Source: Humibacter sp. RRB41 (GTDB lineage: Bacteria; Actinomycetota; Actinomycetes; Actinomycetales; Microbacteriaceae). From it: a DNA stretch of 64,000 bases. The stretch's first letter is position 1, and each line of letters starts with the position of its first letter. The position numbers and the translations under genes are program-made. The notes beneath the pieces are model-generated. The model did not search any database, was not told where the DNA came from, and saw only the letters and a list, made by a program, of their open reading frames with translations. Location of the stretch: the NCBI RefSeq assembly GCF_022761015.1, contig NZ_JAKWJQ010000004.1, forward strand, positions 124,001 through 188,000, read 5' to 3'. Shown here in pieces: positions 22,124 to 30,644 of the stretch.

Positions 22124-23046
22124 CGACCCTCTCGAGCACACAGGCGTCGGCCGCGGCAAGATCGAGTAGCGGTAAGCGGCGAGCGGGTGGCGTGCGCCCC
22201 GGGCGCATCGCTGCGCACACGTTCATGATCATCATGGCCGTCGCGTGGATCCTGCCGCTCTTGTTCGCGCTGTACATCTCTCTGCGTCCGATCAGCAGCA
22301 CTGCGAAGTACGGCTACGTCTCCCTGCCCATCGGCGGCCTGACTTTCGCGAACTACGTGGCCGCCTGGAGCCAGGGCGAGATCGGGCACTACCTCATCAA
22401 CTCGGCGATCATCACGATCCCCGCCGTGATCATCACGTTGCTGTTCGCCTCAGCGGTCGGATTCGTCGTCGCTCAAGTGAAGCTGCGCGGCCGGCTCGTG
22501 CTGCTGATCATCTTCACCGCCGGCAATCTGTTGCCGCAGCAGGCGCTCATCACGCCCCTCTACCGCATCTTTCTGAGCATTCCACTACCGAGCTGGCTCT
22601 CGTCGAGCGGGCTGATGTACGACTCGCTGTTCGGGCTGATCGTCATCAACGTGACGTTTCAGCTCGGGTTCTGCGTGTTCGTGCTCAGCAACTACATGAC
22701 CACCATCCCAGGGGACATCTACGAGGCTGCGCTGGTCGACGGAGCCGGCCTGTGGACCCGGTTCTGGAGCATCACGCTGCCGATCTGCAGGCCGGCCCTT
22801 GCCGCATTGGGGACGCTGCTGACGATCTGGATCTACAACGACTTCTTCTGGGCGACGGTCCTCATGTCGACCGGGTCGAAGCGACCGATCACCTCGGCGT
22901 TGAACAACCTGCAGGGGCAGTTCGTCAGCAACCAGAACGTGATTGCGGCCGCGGCTCTGATCGCCGCGGTTCCGACGCTGATCGTCTACCTGGTACTGCA
23001 ACGGCAGTTCGTCGCCGGCCTTGCACTCGGAGCGACCAAGGGGTGA
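22120..23046 (+). CDS. Sugar ABC transporter permease (UgpE/MalG-like)
   Basis: A protein of 308 aa; ATG 22120 overlaps the previous stop as ATGA. Six membrane helices and the EAA loop IYEAALVDGAGLWTRFWSITLPICRP. No ATPase gene is found in the locus, so the transporter probably uses a shared MsiK-type ATPase encoded elsewhere, as is usual for actinobacterial sugar importers. Confidence 0.93.
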   Translation: MTTLSSTQASAAARSSSGKRRAGGVRPGRIAAHTFMIIMAVAWILPLLFALYISLRPISSTAKYGYVSLPIGGLTFANYVAAWSQGEIGHYLINSAIITIPAVIITLLFASAVGFVVAQVKLRGRLVLLIIFTAGNLLPQQALITPLYRIFLSIPLPSWLSSSGLMYDSLFGLIVINVTFQLGFCVFVLSNYMTTIPGDIYEAALVDGAGLWTRFWSITLPICRPALAALGTLLTIWIYNDFFWATVLMSTGSKRPITSALNNLQGQFVSNQNVIAAAALIAAVPTLIVYLVLQRQFVAGLALGATKG

Positions 23047-23092
23047 CGCGAAGCCGATCGACCTAGTTCATCGCAGAAGAAGGACCGCCGAC

Positions 23093-23944
23093 ATGCCCAA
23101 GCGCATCCCGGGCTCCCTCGATCAGCGCATCGGGGCGGGCGATCTGCCCGGCGAGATTCGCAGGCAGCGCATGCTCGTTCTGCTCGCCGACCGCGGCTTC
23201 GTGCGCGTCAATGAACTGAGTGAGGCGTTCGGGGTGTCCGAGGTGACCGTGCGCGGTGATCTCGCTCAACTCGAAGCGGCGCAGAACATCCGTCGGGTAC
23301 GAGGCGGGGCTGTTCCGCGTGGGTCGGTCGGATTCCGCGAGCATCCGATGGAAGAGTCGCTGCGCAACTCGGCGGAGGAGAAGCGCGAGATCGCGCGGGC
23401 CGCGGCCGCCACAGTGGGGCCGGGCATGAGCGTGCTCCTCGACGTGGGGAGCACGTGCCTTGCGGTGGCGCTGGAACTCGTCGCCCGCGACGATCTGTAC
23501 GACGTGACCGTGATGACGAACGGTCTCACCATCGCGCTCGAACTGGAACACGCGATCCCCCGCCTGCAGGTCATCGTGACCGGCGGTACTCTGCGTCCGC
23601 TGCAACACTCCCTCGTCGCTCCGTTCGCGACGGAGGTGCTTCAGCGCGTGCACGCCGACCTCGCCATCTTGGGCTGCAACGGTGTCGACGCCGTCACGGG
23701 AGTCACCAACATCAATCTTCCGGAGGCGGAGTTGAAGCGGGCGATGTTGCAGGCATCCGATCGCACAGTGGTGGTCGCGGACGGCTCGAAGGCGGGGCAG
23801 GTGCATCTCGGTCGCGTCGGCGCTCTGCAGGAATTCGATACCGTCTATCTCGGTGCGTCCGCCGACGCGGATGCCGTGCAGCGCCTTCGGGCGAAAGGGA
23901 CCGTCGATATCGAGTTGATCGATGCCGCCCGTGGCGGCACATGA
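23093..23944 (+). CDS. DeoR/GlpR family sugar-operon regulator
   Basis: A protein of 283 aa. An N-terminal helix-turn-helix (about residues 23-80, RRQRMLVLLADRGFVRVNELSEAFGVSEVTVRGDLAQLE) is followed by the DeoR sensor domain with EKREIARAAAATVGPGMSVLLDVGSTCLAVA, TNGLTIALELE and LGCNGVDAVTGVTNIN. Such proteins usually repress and are released by a sugar phosphate. AAGGA precedes ATG 23093. It sits inside the transporter/alpha-galactosidase cluster and is the likely local regulator, possibly acting at the palindrome at 19688. Confidence 0.92.
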   Translation: MPKRIPGSLDQRIGAGDLPGEIRRQRMLVLLADRGFVRVNELSEAFGVSEVTVRGDLAQLEAAQNIRRVRGGAVPRGSVGFREHPMEESLRNSAEEKREIARAAAATVGPGMSVLLDVGSTCLAVALELVARDDLYDVTVMTNGLTIALELEHAIPRLQVIVTGGTLRPLQHSLVAPFATEVLQRVHADLAILGCNGVDAVTGVTNINLPEAELKRAMLQASDRTVVVADGSKAGQVHLGRVGALQEFDTVYLGASADADAVQRLRAKGTVDIELIDAARGGT

Positions 23945-23981
23945 TGCCGGACAGGCGATGCCGGGCACACGAAAGGGAGCA

Positions 23982-24035
23982 ATGGGAATCTCACCAGTCA
24001 TCGAAGATCGAGCACTGCTGGGCTCGGCATCGTGA
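23982..24035 (+). CDS. Possible 17-codon upstream ORF coupled to alpha-galactosidase
   Basis: ATG 23982 has AAGGGAG five bases upstream, the best ribosome site in this gap. It reads MGISPVIEDRALLGSAS and stops at TGA 24033-24035, which overlaps the GTG start of the alpha-galactosidase (GTGA). The galactosidase GTG itself has no ribosome site, so ribosomes ending this short ORF may reinitiate there. Alternatively a one-base sequence error could make it the true N-terminus of the enzyme. Confidence 0.4.
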   Translation: MGISPVIEDRALLGSAS

Positions 24036-26170
24036 TCGATCGGCTGTACCTTCGCGCGGCAGGCACGAGCCTCCTGCTCGACCTGCGCGACGGCGACGTG
24101 CGCGTCGCGCACTGGGGTGCAGACCTCGGTGACCAGGCTCCCGATCCTGCCCTGGTCAGCGGTTCCGCGCCGCACTCGGCGTTCGACGACCCGGCTCCGG
24201 TCTCGCTGATCCCACAGCCCGCACGGGCATGGCGCGGTACCCCCGGCCTTGCCGGTGACCGTGCCGGGAGGGCGTTCTCACCGCGGCTCGTTGTGCAGGA
24301 TGCCTCCCTCGAGCCGGCGGACGGCACCGGTGGCCAGCGTGCGGCGCTGGTGCTGAGGGACGAGGCATCCGCTCTGCAGGTGGACGTCGCGCTGACACTC
24401 GCGCCCGGCGGCCTGCTGCTGGTGGATCAGACGCTCACGAACCTCGGTGCCGACGACTACGCCGTCGCTGCGCTCGACGTGTCGCTGCCCGTTCCGGCGC
24501 AGGCGACGGAGTCGCTCGACCTGACGGGGCGGTGGGCGCGGGAGAAGCATCCGCAGCGTCATCGCATCGACCAGGGAACGTGGACCCGCAGCGCACGTCA
24601 TGGCCGCACGGGTCACGACTCGACCCTGGTGATCGCGGCGGGCACGCCGGGGTTCGGGTGGCGCTCCGGCGAGGTCTGGGCGCTGCACCTGGGCTGGAGC
24701 GGCGACCACACGTCCCGCATCGAGCGCGCGGGCGACGGGCAGACGCTGCTCGCCGTCGGCGAGCTGCTCAAGTCCGGCGAGCTCGTGCTGGGTGCAGGGG
24801 AGAGCTACACGGCACCCACGGCGTTCGCTGCGTACTCCTCGCACGGGCTCGACGGTGTGAGCGCGGGCTTCCACGACTGGGTGAGGGGCCGCGAGGGGCA
24901 TCCGTCGACGCCGCGTCCCGTGGTGCTCAACACGTGGGAGGCCGTGTACTTCAACCACGACCTGCACGTGCTGAAGAGCCTTGCGGATGCCGCATCCGAC
25001 CTCGGTGTCGAACGCTTCGTGCTCGACGACGGCTGGTTCCTCGGTCGTCGCGACGACACGAGGGGCCTCGGCGACTGGTTCGTCGACCCCGACATGTGGC
25101 CGCTGGGCCTCACGCCGCTGATCGACCACGTGAGGGACAAGGGGATGCAGTTCGGGCTCTGGGTCGAGCCGGAGATGATCAACCAGGACTCGGAACTCGC
25201 ACGCGAGCATCCCGACTGGATTGCGCGGCCCGCGGGCGCGCACGGTCGCACGTCGCCGACCTGGCGAAGGCAGCAGGTGCTCGACCTTGTGAATCCGGAT
25301 GCCTGGGACCACATCTTCGAGCGGCTCGACGCGTTGCTCACCGAGAATGCGATCGACTACCTGAAGTGGGACCAGAACCGAGATCAGGTGGAGCTCGGCC
25401 ACGATGGTGTGGCGTCCACCCACGCACAGACGCTCGCCGCGTACCGGCTGTTCGACGCGTTGCGCGCCGCGCATCCGAACGTGGAGATCGAGAGTTGCTC
25501 GTCGGGAGGCGCCAGGGTCGACCTGGGCATTCTGCAGCGCACGGACCGGGTGTGGGCATCCGACACCAACGACGCCCTCGAGCGCCAGACCATCCAGCGC
25601 TGGACGCAACTCGTTCTGCCGCCCGAGCTGGTCGGCGCGCATGTCGGGCCGAGCACCGCGCACACGACGGGTCGCACGCACGCCCTGTCGTTCCGTGCGA
25701 TCACCGCTCTGTTCGGACACTTCGGCATCGAGTGGGACGTGCGAGGACTCACGGATGCCGAACGCACCGAGTTGCGTGCTGTGATCGACTTCTACAAGGC
25801 GAACCGTTCGCTCATCCACACCGGTCGCTCCGTGCGCATCGACCGCCCGGACGAGTCGGATGCCGCGTACGGCGTCGTCTCCCACGATCGTTCCCGCGCG
25901 CTGTTCGTCTACGCAACGCTCGCCACGTCGCCGAACGAGCTGTCGTCGCGGCTTCGCATCGCGGGGCTCGACCCCGATGCGCGGTATCGGGTCACCCTCG
26001 GCCTGCCGCTGGACGAGCACGCGATCGCACATCGCTCGCTGCCGCACTGGCTCACGTCGGACGAAGGGGAGGTCGTCGTCACGGGTCGCGTGCTGGCCGA
26101 GATCGGCGTGCCGCTGCCCGGCCTCTACCCCGAGCACGCCCTGGTCCTGGCCCTCTCGCAGGTCGAGTAG
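24032..26170 (+). CDS. Alpha-galactosidase, glycoside hydrolase family 36
   Basis: A protein of 712 aa with GH36 order: N-terminal beta-sandwich (about 1-300), TIM barrel (about 300-640) and a C-terminal beta domain. Signatures are VLNTWEAVYFNHD, FVLDDGWFLGRRDD, GLWVEPEMINQDSEL, the nucleophile D447 in YLKWDQNRD, SCSSGGARVDLG, and the acid/base D511 in WASDTND. It removes alpha-1,6-galactose from melibiose or raffinose-type sugars in the cytoplasm. The GTG start overlaps the stop of a short upstream ORF. The last codons and the TAG stop lie inside a REP-like palindrome (26161 on). Confidence 0.94.
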   Translation: MIDRLYLRAAGTSLLLDLRDGDVRVAHWGADLGDQAPDPALVSGSAPHSAFDDPAPVSLIPQPARAWRGTPGLAGDRAGRAFSPRLVVQDASLEPADGTGGQRAALVLRDEASALQVDVALTLAPGGLLLVDQTLTNLGADDYAVAALDVSLPVPAQATESLDLTGRWAREKHPQRHRIDQGTWTRSARHGRTGHDSTLVIAAGTPGFGWRSGEVWALHLGWSGDHTSRIERAGDGQTLLAVGELLKSGELVLGAGESYTAPTAFAAYSSHGLDGVSAGFHDWVRGREGHPSTPRPVVLNTWEAVYFNHDLHVLKSLADAASDLGVERFVLDDGWFLGRRDDTRGLGDWFVDPDMWPLGLTPLIDHVRDKGMQFGLWVEPEMINQDSELAREHPDWIARPAGAHGRTSPTWRRQQVLDLVNPDAWDHIFERLDALLTENAIDYLKWDQNRDQVELGHDGVASTHAQTLAAYRLFDALRAAHPNVEIESCSSGGARVDLGILQRTDRVWASDTNDALERQTIQRWTQLVLPPELVGAHVGPSTAHTTGRTHALSFRAITALFGHFGIEWDVRGLTDAERTELRAVIDFYKANRSLIHTGRSVRIDRPDESDAAYGVVSHDRSRALFVYATLATSPNELSSRLRIAGLDPDARYRVTLGLPLDEHAIAHRSLPHWLTSDEGEVVVTGRVLAEIGVPLPGLYPEHALVLALSQVE

Positions 26171-26276
26171 CGCCGTCGTCGCTGGTCGAGTAGCGCCGCC
26201 GCAGGCGACGCGTATCGAGACCTGTGAACGCGGATCTCGATACGCGTCCGCTTCGCGGGCGCTACTCGATCAGCCA
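26161..26276. repeat. REP-like palindrome (GGTCGAGTAG family), with a partial second unit
   Basis: GGTCGAGTAGCGCCG occurs twice (26161 and 26184), followed by GCGTATCGAGACC and the complementary arm GATCTCGATACGCG ... GCGCTACTCGATCA. The second unit with its arm (26184-26272) forms a long hairpin. It supplies the stop codon of the alpha-galactosidase and separates that locus from the kyn operon. Related to 10549-10650. Confidence 0.85.
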
Positions 26277-26331
26277 AGGGGGCTCCTCGATCAGCGGGGG
26301 CGCAAGAATGGGAGCGAAGCAGGGAGGCTCC

Positions 26332-27192
26332 ATGACCGATCGCGACGAGCACGACAGGTACGAAGCGGGGATCGTCACCGACTTCTCGAAACGCATGAGC
26401 TATTCGTCGTATCTGAGCCTGGATCGCCTGCTCGACGCGCAGCATCCGGTCAGCGATCCGGAGCATCACGACGAACTGCTGTTCATCATCCAGCATCAGA
26501 CGACGGAACTGTGGTTCAAACTCGTGCTGCACGAGCTGACGGATGCCTGCCGCCTGCTGCGCGACGACCAGCTGCAGCCGGCGCTCAAGCGCATCGCACG
26601 CGTGAAGCACATCCAGCGAACGCTCACCGAGCAGTGGTCGGTGCTGGCGACGCTCACGCCGACCGAGTACTCGCAGTTCCGCGGATCCCTCGGCAACTCC
26701 TCCGGATTCCAGTCGTGGCAGTACCGCGCGGTGGAGTTCGCGCTCGGCAACAAGGACGAGCGGCTGTTGACGGTGTTCGCCGACGATCCGGATGCCCGTG
26801 CCCTGCTCGCCGACCTGCTGGAGCGCCCCAGCCTCTACGACGAGTTCCTGCGTAACCTCCATCGCTCCGGCTTCGTGGTTCCCGCGTCCGTGCTCGAGCG
26901 CGACGTCACGAAGCCGTACCGGTTCGACGAGAGCCTCATGCCGGTCATCCGCGAGATCTATCGGCACGCCGAGGACAACTGGTCGCAGTACGAGGCGTGC
27001 GAGGAGCTCGTCGACCTGGAGGAGAACTTCCAGCTCTGGCGGTTCCGCCACCTGCGTACCGTGCAGCGCACGATCGGCATGAAGACGGGCACAGGGGGAT
27101 CCAGCGGTGTGCCGTTCCTGCAGAAGGCGCTGTCGATCACGTTCTTCCCCGAGTTGTTCGAGGTGCGCACGCAGATCGGTGCGCCTGCGTGA
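26332..27192 (+). CDS. kynA: Tryptophan 2,3-dioxygenase
   Basis: A protein of 286 aa that opens the indole ring of L-tryptophan to N-formylkynurenine using heme and O2. Signatures are YSSYLSLDRLL, the substrate histidine in LLFIIQHQTTELWFKL, SSGFQSWQYRAVEF, the proximal heme ligand H240 in FRHLRTVQRTIG, and GTGGSSGVPFL. ATG 26332 is chosen for AGGGAGG five bases upstream; ATG 26308 would add eight residues. First gene of a coupled operon with an amidohydrolase and kynureninase. Confidence 0.95.
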   Translation: MTDRDEHDRYEAGIVTDFSKRMSYSSYLSLDRLLDAQHPVSDPEHHDELLFIIQHQTTELWFKLVLHELTDACRLLRDDQLQPALKRIARVKHIQRTLTEQWSVLATLTPTEYSQFRGSLGNSSGFQSWQYRAVEFALGNKDERLLTVFADDPDARALLADLLERPSLYDEFLRNLHRSGFVVPASVLERDVTKPYRFDESLMPVIREIYRHAEDNWSQYEACEELVDLEENFQLWRFRHLRTVQRTIGMKTGTGGSSGVPFLQKALSITFFPELFEVRTQIGAPA

Positions 27193-28244
27193 TCGACGAG
27201 GGCCAGGTCATCGTCTTCGAGGACTACTGGATCGGCTCGTTCCGCGGACCGACCGCGTTCGTCGTACGCGACGGCCTGCTGCAGCGGGCCGAGCAGTACG
27301 CCAGCCCCGACCTGGTGATTCCCGGCACCCTGTTCCCTCGGCTGACAGACCACCACGTGCACCTCGGGCTGGTCGATCCGAGCGGCCTGCTCGCCGCCGG
27401 CGTCACCAGCGTCGTCGACCTCGGCTGGATCCCCGCGGAGTCGTCCCGACTGCGCAGGGATGCCGCGTTCCCGGGATCCACGCTGCCCGAGGTGCACATC
27501 GCGGGCGCGTTCCTCACCTGCGTCGGCGGATACCCGAAGGGGCGCGACTGGGCGCCTGACGATGCCGTCGTCGAGTTGTCGGGGCCGAGGCAGGCGGAGG
27601 CGGCGGTGCTCGCGCAGGTCGCACTGGGGGCATCCGTCATCAAGGTGACGTTGAGCAGCGACGACGGGCCGGTGCCGAGCCCCGAGCTGCTCGAGGCGAT
27701 CGTATCGAGTGCACGTGCGAGCGGCGTGCCCGTTGCGGCTCACGTGCAAGGCGAGGGGATGACCGCGCGCGCCTTGGACGCCGGCGTCAACGTGCTCGCG
27801 CACACGCCGTTCAGCGAGCGGCTCGACTCCGACCTGATCGCGCGCATCTCGCGGGCGCGCACCGCGGTCGTCTCCACTCTCGACATCCACGGCTGGGGCA
27901 CTCCGAGCGAGGCGTTCGAGATCGCGAGCGAGAACCTGCGGCACATCGCTGCTGCGGGCGGACGCGTGCTCTACGGCACCGACCTCGGCAACGGCCCGCT
28001 CCCTGTCGGCGTCAACGAGCGCGAGCTCCTCGCGCTCGCGGCCGTCGGACTCGATCGTGACGCGCTCATCGCGAGCATCGCCGGTCACGAGCATCCCGAG
28101 GCGATCGGCCCTCGACTGGCGTGGGTCCCCGGCCTGCCGCTGGACTCCTCCGAGGGTGCCGCCGAGACAGCGAGCTGGATCGCCACGGCCCGCGGAACGA
28201 CCGTCGACTACCTGGAGGAGACCGTGGAAGGATCCCCGTCATGA
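27189..28244 (+). CDS. Amidohydrolase-superfamily enzyme, candidate formylkynurenine formamidase
   Basis: A protein of 351 aa; its GTG start overlaps the kynA stop (GTGA). Metal ligands of the amidohydrolase superfamily are visible: H56 and H58 in TDHHVHLG, K152 in ASVIKVTLS, H185 in VAAHVQGEG, H205 in VLAHTPF and D265 in YGTDLGN. It lies between kynA and kynU and overlaps both, exactly where the pathway needs N-formylkynurenine deformylation, and no KynB-type formamidase is in the window. I infer that function. A different amide or lactam substrate is possible. Confidence 0.85.
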   Translation: MIDEGQVIVFEDYWIGSFRGPTAFVVRDGLLQRAEQYASPDLVIPGTLFPRLTDHHVHLGLVDPSGLLAAGVTSVVDLGWIPAESSRLRRDAAFPGSTLPEVHIAGAFLTCVGGYPKGRDWAPDDAVVELSGPRQAEAAVLAQVALGASVIKVTLSSDDGPVPSPELLEAIVSSARASGVPVAAHVQGEGMTARALDAGVNVLAHTPFSERLDSDLIARISRARTAVVSTLDIHGWGTPSEAFEIASENLRHIAAAGGRVLYGTDLGNGPLPVGVNERELLALAAVGLDRDALIASIAGHEHPEAIGPRLAWVPGLPLDSSEGAAETASWIATARGTTVDYLEETVEGSPS

Positions 28245-29503
28245 CCTCACCGGATGCCCATCTCGCCTTCGCCCGACGGGCCGACCGCAGCGACGGGTTG
28301 GCGCATTTCCGCGCCCGGTTCGTCGAGCCGGACGACGAGGTCGTCGCCTACTTCGACGGCAACTCGCTCGGCCGGCCTCCCCTGGCGAGCATCGAGCGCG
28401 TGCAGCGCTTCATGATTCAGGCGTGGGCATCCAAGCTGATCCGCGGCTGGGACGAGGAGTGGATGGAGCTGCCGTTCACGATCGGGGACCGCATCGGTCG
28501 GGCGGTGCTGGGGGCGGCATCCGGTCAGACCGTGATCGGAGACTCCACGACCGTGCTGTTGTACAAGCTGGCGAGGGCGGCGGTGGATGCCCCGCGCGGC
28601 TCGGGCGCGCGCACCGAGATCGTGCTCGACACCGACAACTTTCCGACCGATCGCTACGTGCTCGACGGCATCGCGGCCGAGCGAGGGCTGAGCCTGCGCT
28701 GGATCGAGGCGGACCCGGCATCCGGAGTCACACCCCGGCAGGTGGCCGCCGCCGTCGGACCGCAGACCTCGCTCGTGGTGCTCAGCCATGTCGCCTATCG
28801 CTCGGGATACCTCGCCGAAGCTCAAGCGATCACCGCCATCGCCCACGACAATGGCGCGCTGGTGCTGTGGGATCTTTGCCACTCGGCAGGCTCCGTTCCA
28901 GTGGAGCTCGACGCGTGGGGCGCCGACCTCGCGGTGGGTTGCACGTACAAGTACCTGAACGGTGGACCGGGATCGCCGGCGTTCGCCTACGTGCGGCGCG
29001 ATCTGCAGGAGGTGCTGGAACAGCCGATCCGGGGCTGGATGGGTGCGGCGGACGTCTTCGCGATGGGTCCCGAGTACCGCCCGGCCGACGGGATGCGCCG
29101 CTTCATCAGCGGCACGCCGCCCGTGATCGGCATGCTCGCCATGCAGGACACCCTCGACATGATCGAGGACAAGGGCATCGACGCGGTGCGAGCGAAGTCG
29201 GTGGCGCTCACCGAGTTCGCGATCACGCTCGCGGACGAATGGCTGGCCCCGCTCGGCGCCATGCTCGCATCGCCGCGGGATGCCGCCCGACGCGGCGGTC
29301 ACGTCACGGTGTCGCACCCCGCGATGCGCGAGGTCACGGCGACCCTCTGGGAGCGGGGTGTGATCCCCGACTACCGCGACCCCGGTGGTCTTCGCATCGG
29401 GTTGTCGCCCCTGTCGACGAGCTTCGAGGAGACGTACAACGGCATGGCGGCCGTGCGGGATGCCCTGCGCGAGCACCTCCTCGCGGCGTCCGGGCTGGGG
29501 TAG
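28241..29503 (+). CDS. kynU: Kynureninase
   Basis: A protein of 420 aa, a fold-type I PLP enzyme that splits kynurenine to anthranilate and alanine. Motifs: AYFDGNSLGRPP, VIGDSTTVLLYKLA, LDTDNFPTDRYVLDG, LWDLCHSAGSVPVEL, and the PLP lysine K237 in GCTYKYLNGGPGSPAF; C-terminal PDYRDPGGLRIGLSPL. ATG 28241 overlaps the previous stop (ATGA). The operon thus converts tryptophan to anthranilate; no further catabolic genes follow. Confidence 0.95.
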   Translation: MTSPDAHLAFARRADRSDGLAHFRARFVEPDDEVVAYFDGNSLGRPPLASIERVQRFMIQAWASKLIRGWDEEWMELPFTIGDRIGRAVLGAASGQTVIGDSTTVLLYKLARAAVDAPRGSGARTEIVLDTDNFPTDRYVLDGIAAERGLSLRWIEADPASGVTPRQVAAAVGPQTSLVVLSHVAYRSGYLAEAQAITAIAHDNGALVLWDLCHSAGSVPVELDAWGADLAVGCTYKYLNGGPGSPAFAYVRRDLQEVLEQPIRGWMGAADVFAMGPEYRPADGMRRFISGTPPVIGMLAMQDTLDMIEDKGIDAVRAKSVALTEFAITLADEWLAPLGAMLASPRDAARRGGHVTVSHPAMREVTATLWERGVIPDYRDPGGLRIGLSPLSTSFEETYNGMAAVRDALREHLLAASGLG

Positions 29504-29589
29504 TCCTTCGCGCCCCCGATGACGCATTCACGGGTGACCCCCGCGGTAAGCTTCACGTCCTGGCGCCCATCGGCGGCCGATCGGAACGG

Positions 29590-29913
29590 ATGACCACCAT
29601 GTCTCGCACTGACGACTTCGACTCCCTCGTCTTCGACCTGAAATCCGACCCCGACAGGGACGTCGACGTGCGCGACGGCTCCCTCTACGTCAAGGGGCGC
29701 CGATTCGCCTACCTGGTGGGGGACTCCCTCGCCGTGAAGCTGCCGTCGAATCGCGCCGACGACCTGGTCGCAAGGGAGATCGCGACATTCCTCGAGAAGG
29801 AGCCGGGCGAGGCATCCCACTGGGTCGCGATCAACGACGTCGCGGACTGGGGCGAACTCGCCGCCGAGGCACACACGTACGCGCACGGTCCTCTTCCCGG
29901 CGGGGCATCCTGA
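29590..29913 (+). CDS. Small MmcQ/YjbR-like or TfoX-like protein
   Basis: A protein of 107 aa with the segment VRDGSLYVKGRRFAYLVGDSLAVKLPSNRADDLVAREIATFL, resembling the nucleic-acid-binding-like fold of MmcQ/YjbR proteins, then SHWVAINDVADWGELAAEAHTY. Starts at 29590 or 29599 are both possible (MTTM). Function unknown. It converges on the TetR gene with 19 bp between stops. Confidence 0.75.
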   Translation: MTTMSRTDDFDSLVFDLKSDPDRDVDVRDGSLYVKGRRFAYLVGDSLAVKLPSNRADDLVAREIATFLEKEPGEASHWVAINDVADWGELAAEAHTYAHGPLPGGAS

Positions 29914-29932
29914 GCTGAACTGAACGCGGCAC

Positions 29933-30568
29933 CTACCGGCTGTTGTGCACCATCGCGGATGCCAGCCGAGGCGCTCGCGGCAGATCTGCGCGGGTGCCTG
30001 AGGCGCTGAGCGCATCGATGGCGAGCGCGGTGAAGCGCCTGGCCGCCGCCGCACGGTGCTCGGTCGGAGCGGACGCCAGTCCCCGGCCCGCCATCAGCAC
30101 GAGCAGCAGGTCGTCCATGACGAAGTCGGCGCGCAGGCCTCCTGCCCGCTGAGCCCTCGCGGCCAGTTGTGTGAGCATCCGGAGCAGGGATGCCCTGTGT
30201 GCGGCGACACTGTCGACCTGCGGGTTCGCAGACATGAACGCGTCGACGAAGCCCTGGTTCTGAACGTTGAGCACGGTGATGCGCTCGATCACCGAGCGGA
30301 AGCCGCGCCACGGGTCGGGGTCGGCGCAGCCCTCCGCCACGATTCCGCTGCAGGTGCGCAGCTCGTCGGCGAACGCCGCGTCGATGAGGACCTGCTTCGT
30401 CGGAAACCGACGGTAGAGGGTCGCGGGACCGACGCCGGCGTGACGCGCCACATCACGCATCGTCACATCGATACCGCGCTCGGAGAACAGTTGCCGAGCC
30501 GCGTCGAGCACGCGATCGCGGTTGTCTTGGGCATCGGTGCGAAGCATCCGAGGCATTGCGTCGGCCAT
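29933..30568 (-). CDS. TetR/AcrR family regulator
   Basis: A protein of 211 aa with an N-terminal HTH (about residues 15-60: NRDRVLDAARQLFSERGIDVTMRDVARHAGVGPATLYRRFPTKQ) and a variable ligand-binding helical domain. ATG 30568 has GAGAGAG before it; longer readings to 30688 overlap the divergent promoter. Divergent from an MDR-type oxidoreductase 76 bp away with a palindrome between, so it probably represses that gene and itself. Confidence 0.92.
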   Translation of the reverse strand: MADAMPRMLRTDAQDNRDRVLDAARQLFSERGIDVTMRDVARHAGVGPATLYRRFPTKQVLIDAAFADELRTCSGIVAEGCADPDPWRGFRSVIERITVLNVQNQGFVDAFMSANPQVDSVAAHRASLLRMLTQLAARAQRAGGLRADFVMDDLLLVLMAGRGLASAPTEHRAAAARRFTALAIDALSASGTRADLPRAPRLASAMVHNSR

Positions 30569-30581
30569 CTCTCTCACTTCT

Positions 30582-30606
30582 GTAACCGGACGGGGGCGTC
30601 CATTAC
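30582..30606. promoter_or_regulatory. Candidate TetR operator
   Basis: GTAACCGGACGGGGGCGTCCATTAC: an inner perfect stem GGACG/CGTCC and outer GTAA/TTAC arms, in the gap between the divergent TetR and oxidoreductase genes. The position and dyad fit a shared operator. Confidence 0.4.
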
Positions 30607-30644
30607 GGTCGCAACGGTACCCCGCCGACACGAAGGAGAACATG

